NCBI RefSeq assembly: GCF_004348545.1
Contig: NZ_SMKL01000021.1
Coordinates: 21,583-85,582 of the forward strand
Direction: 5' to 3'
Length of the DNA: 64,000 nt
From: Jiangella ureilytica
GTDB taxonomy: Bacteria; Actinomycetota; Actinomycetes; Jiangellales; Jiangellaceae
The notes under the pieces were generated by a model. The model saw nothing but the letters and a program-made list of their open reading frames with translations, was not told the DNA's origin and made no database searches. Of the stretch, positions 57,727 to 64,000 are shown piece by piece; within the stretch, counting starts at the first letter, position 1, and every line of letters begins with the position of its first letter. Position numbers and translations under genes: made by a program.

Positions 57727-60432
57727 ATGAACCGACGGCGTCGAGGCAGCATCGCGGCCGGGATCTCGGCCGCGCTCCTGGCTGCCGCCCTGACCCCGGC
57801 GGCGGCCGCAGCCGACACCGTCACCGTCACCGGCATCGTCCGGGACGGGTCCGGTCAGGGCTGGCCGCTGTGGGCGGACGTGACGGTCGACGGCGTGAGC
57901 GCGGTGAGCGACCCGGCGACCGGCGCGTTCTCGCTCTCGCTGCCGCCGGGCACGCACACCGCGACGGTGACCAGCCGGTATCCCGGCTATCCGGCGACGA
58001 CGGTGTCGCTGTCCGGATCCGATGCGGAGATCGCGCTCGAGGTCGACCCGGTCCGCTGCTTCGCCCCCGGCTACGCGCTGGTGTCCGACGGCGTCGCCGC
58101 GGGCTTCGACGACGGGCTGCCCGCGGGCTGGACGGTCACCGACGAGGTCGGCGACGGTGAGAACTGGCGGTTCGACGACCCCGGCGAGCGCGGCAACCTC
58201 ACCGGCGGGCGGTCCGGGTTCGCGATCGTCGACGGCGAGTTCTACGGCTACGTGACCCGGCAGGACACCTCCCTGGTGACGCCCGTGCTCGACCTGACCG
58301 GCGTCGCGGAGCCGGCGATCGGGTTCGCGCACCACTTCGACACCTGGGTCTGGGACGAGCCGGGCGGTATCGCCGACGTCGACCTCTCGCTGGACGGCGG
58401 CGCCACCTGGGAGACGGTGTGGCACCGCGTGGAGCCCGTGTACGGCCCGGCGACGGAGCTGGTGCCGATCCCGCAGGCGGCCGGCCGTACCGACGTGCAG
58501 GTACGGTTCCGCTACCACGAGGGCCCCTACACGGCGGCCAACGGCTGGCAGCTCGACGACGTGTTCGTCGGCAACCGCAGCTGCGACCCCGTCGACGGCG
58601 GGCTGGTGGCCGGGCACGTGACGGACGGCAACACCGGGCTCGCCGTGGCGGGCTCGTCCGTCACGGCCGGTGACGGTGCGGCGGCGACCACGGACGGCGA
58701 CGGGTTCTACTGGATGTTCGTGCCCGGCGCCGGCTCCCATGCGGTGACGGCGGCGCGACTGCAGTACCAGGACGGGTCGTCGTCGGTTCGGATCGAGCCC
58801 GGGACGACGGCGACGGCGGACTTCGAGCTGGGCGCCGGGATGCTGACCACCAGCGTGGCGTCGGTGTCGGCGGCGGCCGGCCTCGGCGAGGGCGCCACCG
58901 CCACGGTCACCGTCACCAACGAGGGCACCGCCCCGACCGCCGTCACCCTGGCGGAGCGTCCGGTGTCGTTCGTGCCGAACACGACCGGGCATCCGCGGAC
59001 GACGGGGTCGGCGTCGGCCGGCGTGGCCGCGGCGGCCGGGCCGGGCGCGCCGGTCTGGGAGGCCCTGCCGGACTACCCGATCAACATCGTCGACAACGTC
59101 GCCGGACTGCACGAGGGCCGCCTCTACTCGGTCGGCGGCGAGTCCGGCTTCGACTACGCGACCACGCGCGGCTTCGTCCTCGACCCGGCGTCGGGTGAGG
59201 GCTGGCAGCCGCTGCCGGCCATGCCGCACGGGCGCGGCGGCCCCGCCGGCGAGTTCGTCGACGGCAGGCTCTACGTGACCGGCGGGCGCGAGCCGGGCAT
59301 CTACGAGAGCGGCATCTCGCCCGGCACCGACGTCTACGACCCGGCGACCAACAGCTGGACCACCGAGCCGGGCGCCCCGGTCCCCGTCCAGATGGCCGGC
59401 AGCTTCGTGCTCGACGGGCTCATGTACGTCGTCGGCGGCTGCCTCAGCGACGAGGACGAGGACTGCGGCACCGACGACGTGTTCCGCTACGACCCTGCGG
59501 CCCGGGAGTGGGAGCAGCTGGCCGACTATCCGGAGCCGATCGCCGAGCCCGCCTGCGGCGCCATCGAGGCCAAGGGCTACTGCGCCGGCGGCCTGGTCCT
59601 GCGCGGCCCGACGAAGACCGCGGCGTACGCGTACGACCCGAAGATGGACACGTGGACCGCGGTGGCGCCGCTGCCCATGGAGCTCTCCGGCGCCGCCCAC
59701 ACCGTCGCCGACGGCAGGCTGCTGGTGTCGGGCGGGGTCAGCGGCGGCCGGTACCACGACTCCACCAACGCCGGCTTCGCCTACGACCCGGTCGCCGACG
59801 CGTGGTCGGAGCTGCCGGCCGCGGTCAACGCGCTGGCCCGCGGCGGCAGCACGTGCGGCTTCCACCGCGTCGGCGGCGGCAACGCCGGCTACTCCGGCCG
59901 CCCGTTCGTCGAGACGCTGCCCGGCTACACCGACTGCGGCTCCGACCGCGACGCGTCCTGGCTGTCGCTCTCGGCGTCGGCGGGACCGGCGCCCACGCTG
60001 GCGCCGGGCGAGAGCCTGGAGGTGACGGTGTCGCTCGCGGGCTCGTCCGCCGACGGGCCCGGCGCGTACACCGGCGCGCTGCTCGTCCGCGGCGACGACA
60101 CCCCGTACGACCAGCGCGAGGTCGCCGTCGCCTTCGACACGGCGGCGCCGCGCTCGTGGGGTGCGGTGGCGGGGACGCTGTCCGGCCGGACCTGCAACGG
60201 CTCCGTCGTGCCGCTCGCCGGGACCGAGGTCTGGATCGACGGCCGCGACGAGTCGCACACCCTCCGCACCGACGCCGCCGGCCGCTACGTGCTGTGGCTC
60301 CCGGTGCGGCAGAACCCGCTGCGCCTCGTCGCCGGCGACGACACCTGGATCCCGCGGACGGTGTCGGCCCGGGTGGCGCCCGGCAAGGTCACCGACCTCG
60401 ACGTGGTCCTGCGCCACATCGCCTGCCCCTGA
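57727..60432 (+). CDS. Secreted Kelch/beta-domain paralogue without protease
   Basis: A 901-residue exported protein that follows the giant subtilase. It has a signal peptide (about 1-32). It repeats the C-terminal 60 percent of the neighbour: regulatory-like beta domain (GWPLWADVTVDGV), jelly-roll with RQDTSLVTPVLDLTG, linker, Kelch repeats (LYSVGGESG and LYVTGGREPG, then MYVVGGCLSDEDEDCGTDD), an added beta domain and a final GxVxPLAGTEVWIDG domain. The whole propeptide and catalytic region is missing, so it cannot cleave. ATG 57727 is used because AGGGAG precedes it; an ATG at 57694 overlaps the upstream stop. It could be a scaffold, a decoy substrate or an adhesin that works together with the protease. 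Confidence 0.88.
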   Translation: MNRRRRGSIAAGISAALLAAALTPAAAAADTVTVTGIVRDGSGQGWPLWADVTVDGVSAVSDPATGAFSLSLPPGTHTATVTSRYPGYPATTVSLSGSDAEIALEVDPVRCFAPGYALVSDGVAAGFDDGLPAGWTVTDEVGDGENWRFDDPGERGNLTGGRSGFAIVDGEFYGYVTRQDTSLVTPVLDLTGVAEPAIGFAHHFDTWVWDEPGGIADVDLSLDGGATWETVWHRVEPVYGPATELVPIPQAAGRTDVQVRFRYHEGPYTAANGWQLDDVFVGNRSCDPVDGGLVAGHVTDGNTGLAVAGSSVTAGDGAAATTDGDGFYWMFVPGAGSHAVTAARLQYQDGSSSVRIEPGTTATADFELGAGMLTTSVASVSAAAGLGEGATATVTVTNEGTAPTAVTLAERPVSFVPNTTGHPRTTGSASAGVAAAAGPGAPVWEALPDYPINIVDNVAGLHEGRLYSVGGESGFDYATTRGFVLDPASGEGWQPLPAMPHGRGGPAGEFVDGRLYVTGGREPGIYESGISPGTDVYDPATNSWTTEPGAPVPVQMAGSFVLDGLMYVVGGCLSDEDEDCGTDDVFRYDPAAREWEQLADYPEPIAEPACGAIEAKGYCAGGLVLRGPTKTAAYAYDPKMDTWTAVAPLPMELSGAAHTVADGRLLVSGGVSGGRYHDSTNAGFAYDPVADAWSELPAAVNALARGGSTCGFHRVGGGNAGYSGRPFVETLPGYTDCGSDRDASWLSLSASAGPAPTLAPGESLEVTVSLAGSSADGPGAYTGALLVRGDDTPYDQREVAVAFDTAAPRSWGAVAGTLSGRTCNGSVVPLAGTEVWIDGRDESHTLRTDAAGRYVLWLPVRQNPLRLVAGDDTWIPRTVSARVAPGKVTDLDVVLRHIACP

Positions 60433-60447
60433 GCTCCGGCCCGTGAT

Positions 60448-60489
60448 CATCCAGGATCGACCCCGTCATGGCGTGGTCGATCCTGGATG
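60448..60489. terminator. Bidirectional hairpin, GATC-type repeat
   Basis: A 15-bp perfect stem (CATCCAGGATCGACC, 60448-60462, with 60475-60489) closes a 12-base loop between the Kelch protein and the convergent oxidoreductase. It shares its core with the inverted repeat at 28368-28439. Confidence 0.8.
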
Positions 60490-60505
60490 TTCTCGAGCCC
60501 GCCCG

Positions 60506-61975
60506 TCAGCCGTCGAGCCAGGGGTCGTCGGGCCGTTCGCGGTCGAAGGTGGGCCGGGGGTCCTCCCAGTAGCCGCGGGTGAAGTCGGGCACCTTGACCG
60601 CCTTGATGCGCCCGCCCTTCATCGACTCGTGGCTGAGCGGGATGACCGAGCACCAGGCCGCGGAGTCGTAGACGTCGATGTCGGGCGTCATGCCCAGCCG
60701 CATGAGCTGGACGAGGCGGAAGATGGCGATGAAGTCGCCGCCGCCGTGGCCGCCGTACTGGTCGGCGAGGTCCTCCAGCGCCGGCCACAGCCAGTGGTCG
60801 TGCTCGGCCATGATCGCGTTGTAGGCCGAGCCGGTCCGCCAGGAGTGATCGTCGTGCCCGAGCGACTCGAGGTAGATGCGCGAGTTGTCGAGCTCGACGA
60901 CGCCGCTGGTGCCCGTCAGCGTGGTCTCGCGGCTGTACGGGTGCGGCGAGTTGACGTCGTGCTCGACCCGGATCATCAGGCCGTTCGCCGTCTTGATGAG
61001 GGCGGTGTGGCGGTCGCCGGAGATGTACTCGTCGTCGTCCCAGGACGAGTGGTCCGGGCCGACGCGCGGGTCGTTCTCGCGGAAGAGCGCGAGGTTCATC
61101 GGCGGGGTGGCGACGGCGACGAGCTCGGCGAAGCGGTCGCCGCGGTTGATGCCCATGGTCGCGGAGACGGGACCGAGCCCGTGCATCGGATAGTGCAGCG
61201 CGTTCATGCGGGTCTGCCAGCGCCGCCGCCAGTGCTCCGGGTGGTAGGCGCCGCCGAAGAGGTATGGCCAGCGCAGGTCGTGGACGTACCCGCCGGACGC
61301 GTGCTGCAGGTCGCCGAACAGGCCGGCCCGGGCCATGGTGAACATGCGCAGCTCGGGCCGGAAGTAGTTGACGTTCTCGAGCAGCATGCAGTGCTTGCCG
61401 GTCCGCTCCGACGTGCGCACGAGATCCCAGATCTCGTCCAGGTGCGGCGAGATGGGCAGCTCGACGGCGACGTGCTTGCCGTGCTCCATGGCGGCCTTGG
61501 CCTGTGGGTAGTGCCACTCCCACGGGGTCGCGACGTAGACGAGGTCGATGTCGTCGCGGCGGACCAGGTTGAGGAAGTCCTCCTCGCCGCCGGAGTAGCC
61601 GACCGGCTCGTTGTCCTGGAAGCCCTGCGCCATGATGCGGCCGATGGTGCGGCTGACCCGCTCCGGCCGGATGTCGCAGACGGCGGTGACGTTCGACACG
61701 GCCCCCCAGCGGACGTCCTGGCCGCCGCCGCGCTCACCGACGCCGATGAGGCCGACGCGGACGTGCTCGAATCCCTCGAACGGCACCTCGGCCATGGACC
61801 GCTCGCGCCCCTTGATGCGCGGCGGCTCCCGTCGCACGTCGTCGGAGCTGCCGGATGCGGCGGCGGTGCCGGCGGCGGTCCCGCCGAAGCCGGCGGCAGC
61901 GCCCAGCGCGGCGCCGGTCCTGATGATGTCGCGGCGGGAGGGTCGATACCTGTGCGGAAGGGCCACCCGAATCAC
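60506..61975 (-). CDS. Gfo/Idh/MocA oxidoreductase, GH109-like, TAT-exported
   Basis: A 489-residue protein. A twin-arginine signal is seen at about 14-40 (SRRDIIRTGAALGAAAGF). The NAD fold reads VRVGLIGVGERGGGQDVRWG, followed by TPWEWHYPQAKAAMEHGKHVAVELP, whose WEWH and EHGKHV patterns, and ENVNYFRPELRMFTMARAGLFGDL then GGYVHDLRW, are typical of GH109, the NAD-dependent alpha-N-acetylgalactosaminidases. It likely hydrolyses terminal alpha-GalNAc outside or at the cell surface, with NAD as bound cofactor. ATG 61975. It lies downstream of an amino-sugar-type operon, 97 bases after the aldolase stop, in the same direction. The precise substrate is inference. Confidence 0.85.
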   Translation of the reverse strand: MIRVALPHRYRPSRRDIIRTGAALGAAAGFGGTAAGTAAASGSSDDVRREPPRIKGRERSMAEVPFEGFEHVRVGLIGVGERGGGQDVRWGAVSNVTAVCDIRPERVSRTIGRIMAQGFQDNEPVGYSGGEEDFLNLVRRDDIDLVYVATPWEWHYPQAKAAMEHGKHVAVELPISPHLDEIWDLVRTSERTGKHCMLLENVNYFRPELRMFTMARAGLFGDLQHASGGYVHDLRWPYLFGGAYHPEHWRRRWQTRMNALHYPMHGLGPVSATMGINRGDRFAELVAVATPPMNLALFRENDPRVGPDHSSWDDDEYISGDRHTALIKTANGLMIRVEHDVNSPHPYSRETTLTGTSGVVELDNSRIYLESLGHDDHSWRTGSAYNAIMAEHDHWLWPALEDLADQYGGHGGGDFIAIFRLVQLMRLGMTPDIDVYDSAAWCSVIPLSHESMKGGRIKAVKVPDFTRGYWEDPRPTFDRERPDDPWLDG

Positions 61976-62072
61976 TCCCCTGATCGATCATGCAAACTTT
62001 CACCGGGTAACGAGCAGTATTCGTCACACAATCAGTAAGCACAAGGGTCAAAGGAGGACAAAAAGATCTCGG

Positions 62073-62909
62073 TCAAGCCGCGCGCAGCACGTCGAGCAGC
62101 CGGGCGGTCTCCGCGGCCAGCGCCTCGCGGCCGGCGGACACGTAGCGACGCGGGTCGACCAGGGCGGCGTCGCCGTCGAGCCGGCCGCGCACCGCGCCGG
62201 TGAACACCGCGTTGAGGTGGGTGGCGATGTTGACCTTGGTCATCCCGGCCGCCACCGCCTTCGTCAGCTCCTCGTCGGGCACGCCGGACGAGCCGTGCAG
62301 CACCAGCGGGACCGGGACGGCGGCGCGCAGGGCGGCGACGAGGTCGTGGTCGACGACGGCGTCGCGCGTGCGCATGGCGTGCGAGGTCCCGACGGCGACG
62401 GCGAGGGAGTCGACCCCCGTGGCCTCGACGAACGCGACCGCCTCGGCGGGGTCGGTGCGCGCGCCGGGCGCGTGGACGCCGTCCTTGCCGCCGACCTCGC
62501 CCAGCTCGGCCTCGACGGCGACCCCGCGCGCGTGGCAGTGGTCGACGACGGCGCGCGTGGCGGCGACGTTGTCGGCGTAGTCGAGCGTCGACGCGTCGAA
62601 CATGACGCTGGTGACGCCCAGCTCGACCGCCTCGTGCACCAGCGCGGCGTCCTCGGCGTGGTCCAGATGCACCACGACCGGCACCGCCGCCGCGCGCGCC
62701 ACGGCCAGGGTCCCGACGGCGATCGGCTCGAGCGCGCCGTGGTAGCGCACGCAGTTCTGGCTGATCTGCAGGACGACGGGGGCAGCCGCCCGTTCCGCGC
62801 CGGTCACCAGCCCTTCGGCGTGCTCGAGCAGGATCACGTTGAAGGCGCCGATGCCCCCGCCCCGTGCCACGGCCCGGCCGTACAGCTCCGTCATCGAGGT
62901 CAGTGTCAT
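62073..62909 (-). CDS. Class II fructose/tagatose-bisphosphate aldolase
   Basis: A 278-residue zinc aldolase of the FbaA/GatY/AgaY group. It starts MTLTSMTELYGRAVARGGGIGAFNV. Zinc ligands are recognised in VVVHLDHAEDAALVHEA (first His pair with DH), VEAELGEVGGKDG (Glu) and LVLHGSSGVPDEEL (His), and KVNIATHLN carries the phosphate-binding end. It splits a ketose 1,6-bisphosphate into DHAP and glyceraldehyde 3-phosphate. The start overlaps the upstream kinase gene by four bases. The mix of neighbours fits tagatose 1,6-bisphosphate better than the glycolytic substrate. Confidence 0.9.
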   Translation of the reverse strand: MTLTSMTELYGRAVARGGGIGAFNVILLEHAEGLVTGAERAAAPVVLQISQNCVRYHGALEPIAVGTLAVARAAAVPVVVHLDHAEDAALVHEAVELGVTSVMFDASTLDYADNVAATRAVVDHCHARGVAVEAELGEVGGKDGVHAPGARTDPAEAVAFVEATGVDSLAVAVGTSHAMRTRDAVVDHDLVAALRAAVPVPLVLHGSSGVPDEELTKAVAAGMTKVNIATHLNAVFTGAVRGRLDGDAALVDPRRYVSAGREALAAETARLLDVLRAA

Positions 62910-63841
62910 TCCACTCGCTCCGCATGCAGGGTGGGCAGGAACCGTTCGTAGGCGGCGAGGTCGACCTCGCCCGCGGCCGCGGCCAGCACGGCGGCGGCTC
63001 CGAGCGCGGCGGCGTCGGCCAGCACCTCGGGCCAGGGCGTGCCCGCGACCAGGCCGCGGACCAGGGCCGCGACTGTGGCATCGCCGGCGCCGGTGGGGTT
63101 GCCGGACACGCCGGGGACGCCGGCCACCCGCCAGACGGCGCCGTCGCCGCCGGACCCGCCGAGCCCCAGCAGGCCGTCGGCGCCCAGTGACACCACCACC
63201 CGCCGGGCCCCGAGCGCGAGCAGCCGCCCGGCCGCGCCGCTGACGCCGTCGTCGCCGGGAAGTGCTTCGGCCAGCTCGTCGGCGTTGGGCTTGACCAGCG
63301 CGGGACCGCTCCCCGCCACCGAGAGCAGCGCCGGCCCGGAGGTGTCGGCGACGGCAGGCACCCCGGCGGCGCGGGCGGCCGCGACCAGCCGGGGCAGCAG
63401 GTCGTCCGGCGCGCCCGCGGGGAGGCTGCCCGACACCACCAGCGCGACGGCGTCGGCGAGCTCCTCGGTCACCGCGGCCACGACCGCCGGCCACTCATCG
63501 GCCGACAGGGCCCGGCCGGGTTCGTTGAAGGCCGTGGCCGCACCGGCGTCGTCGACGACGGTGACGGTGCGGCGGGTCTCGGCGGCGACGGGCACGGGCC
63601 GGACGGCGTGCCCGCCGGCCCGTAGCGCCTCGGCCAGCCCGGCACCGGCGGGCCCGCCGAGCGGCGCGACGACCACCGCCGGCACCCCGAGCGCGTGCAG
63701 CACCCGGGCGACGTTGACGCCCTTGCCGCCCGGCCGCTCCACCGGGTCGCTCACCCGGTGGCTGGCACCGGGCACCAGCGACCCGACCCGGTACGTGACG
63801 TCCACCGCCGGGTTCGGCGTGACGCACACGACGCGGCTCAC
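62906..63841 (-). CDS. PfkB-family 1-phosphofructokinase/tagatose-6-phosphate kinase
   Basis: A 311-residue sugar kinase. It begins VVCVTPNPAVDVTYRVGSLVPGASHRV (typical of FruK/LacC), with the PfkB signatures RPGGKGVNVARVLHALG at about 38-54 and VSGNPTGAGDATVAALVRGL at about 246-265, which holds the catalytic Asp in GAGD. It phosphorylates a ketohexose phosphate with ATP to a bisphosphate for the downstream aldolase, whose start it overlaps. Upstream it overlaps a ROK kinase gene (GTGA). The group includes fructose-1-P and tagatose-6-P kinases, which cannot be separated by eye. Confidence 0.9.
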   Translation of the reverse strand: MSRVVCVTPNPAVDVTYRVGSLVPGASHRVSDPVERPGGKGVNVARVLHALGVPAVVVAPLGGPAGAGLAEALRAGGHAVRPVPVAAETRRTVTVVDDAGAATAFNEPGRALSADEWPAVVAAVTEELADAVALVVSGSLPAGAPDDLLPRLVAAARAAGVPAVADTSGPALLSVAGSGPALVKPNADELAEALPGDDGVSGAAGRLLALGARRVVVSLGADGLLGLGGSGGDGAVWRVAGVPGVSGNPTGAGDATVAALVRGLVAGTPWPEVLADAAALGAAAVLAAAAGEVDLAAYERFLPTLHAERVE

Positions 63842-64000
63842 GCGATCAGCTCCCGGGCCAGCAGGCCGGCGCCCACGCACCCGGCGCGGTCGCCCAGCTC
63901 GGCGGCCACGATGCGCGGCGGCCGCTGGAACGTCAGCCGCGCCTTCAGCCGGGCGGCCAGCGGCTCCAGCACGAGGTCGGCCGACTCGCCCAGCCCGCCG
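63838..64000 (-). CDS. ROK-family sugar kinase, C-terminal part (cut by window edge)
   Basis: The last 53 residues of a protein that continues beyond the window: GGLGESADLVLEPLAARLKA then RLTFQRPPRIVAAELGDRAG and CVGAGLLARELIA. The pattern (E-x-L-x-x-x-L with PRIVxAELGDRAGxxGAALLA) is the standard end of actinobacterial ROK glucokinases and amino-sugar kinases. Its stop overlaps the GTG of the PfkB-type gene. In this operon an N-acetylgalactosamine or related hexosamine kinase would fit, but the specificity is not visible from this piece. Confidence 0.85.
   Translation of the reverse strand, partial: GGLGESADLVLEPLAARLKARLTFQRPPRIVAAELGDRAGCVGAGLLARELIA

Overview
This 64 kb window comes from a high-GC actinobacterium. 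Almost every gene runs wall to wall. GTG starts and overlapping ATGA/GTGA junctions are common, several starts look leaderless, and the gene content includes an IdeR-type iron regulator, an HspR operator, Zur boxes, DUF2530, DUF3027, DUF3037 and helicase-associated families. A Jiangella-like lineage is possible, but the genus cannot be fixed from sequence reading alone. No rRNA, tRNA, prophage, insertion sequence transposase or CRISPR array was found.

Layout. 1-5.7 kb: the start of a caspase-like gene, a GH63-type glycosidase with a divergent ROK regulator, a small DNA-binding protein, a secreted M23 endopeptidase and a decayed ABC permease. 5.6-10.2 kb: a flavin disulfide oxidoreductase, a YCII/ECF sigma factor pair, and a zinc-responsive group (L31 type B, an FmdB zinc ribbon and a methyltransferase) marked by two Zur-like palindromes. 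10.2-16 kb: HspR-type operator plus Hsp20, a lipoprotein, GNAT, a mechanosensitive-channel-like membrane protein, a VOC/MarR pair and a divergent PRPP synthetase. 16-21 kb: rhodanese, IdeR, an orphan ParA with a small basic partner, a 2H phosphoesterase, NagA and a hotdog-like protein. 21.1-22.1 kb: a gene-free kilobase with a highly folded RNA candidate (possibly a raiA-motif RNA) followed by two inverted copies of a 136-147 bp palindromic element. 22.1-31.6 kb: PdxH, citrate synthase, SerC, ThpR, MFS plus MarR, a proline-rich DUF2530 protein and a purine permease. 31.7-42.8 kb: a hydrolase, two membrane proteins sharing a CFFD/CxxC motif, a sacsin-like ATPase with DUF3027, MFS, a cold-shock protein, a HipA-like/DUF3037 pair and a HAD phosphatase. 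42.8-48.2 kb: a TPR-CHAT protease divergent from two paralogous cytoplasmic subtilases, the second carrying a one-base frameshift. 48.2-60.5 kb: MFS, a tiny leaderless gene, a helicase-associated WYL protein, and a TrmB/LuxR regulator divergent from a giant secreted subtilase with Kelch repeats and its protease-less paralogue. 60.5-64 kb: a likely amino-sugar/tagatose operon (ROK kinase, PfkB kinase, class II aldolase, GH109-like oxidoreductase).

How the genes fit together. Metal homeostasis appears twice (Zur sites, IdeR). Sugar and amino-sugar use appears at 0.8-3.4, 19-20 and 60.5-64 kb. The most system-like unknown is the TPR-CHAT/subtilase locus. It pairs a caspase-fold peptidase with two HTH-less, signal-less subtilases and looks like a proteolytic relay of the kind used in bacterial conflict or cell-death modules. 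The folded RNA with its mirrored repeat pair is the most interesting non-coding stretch.
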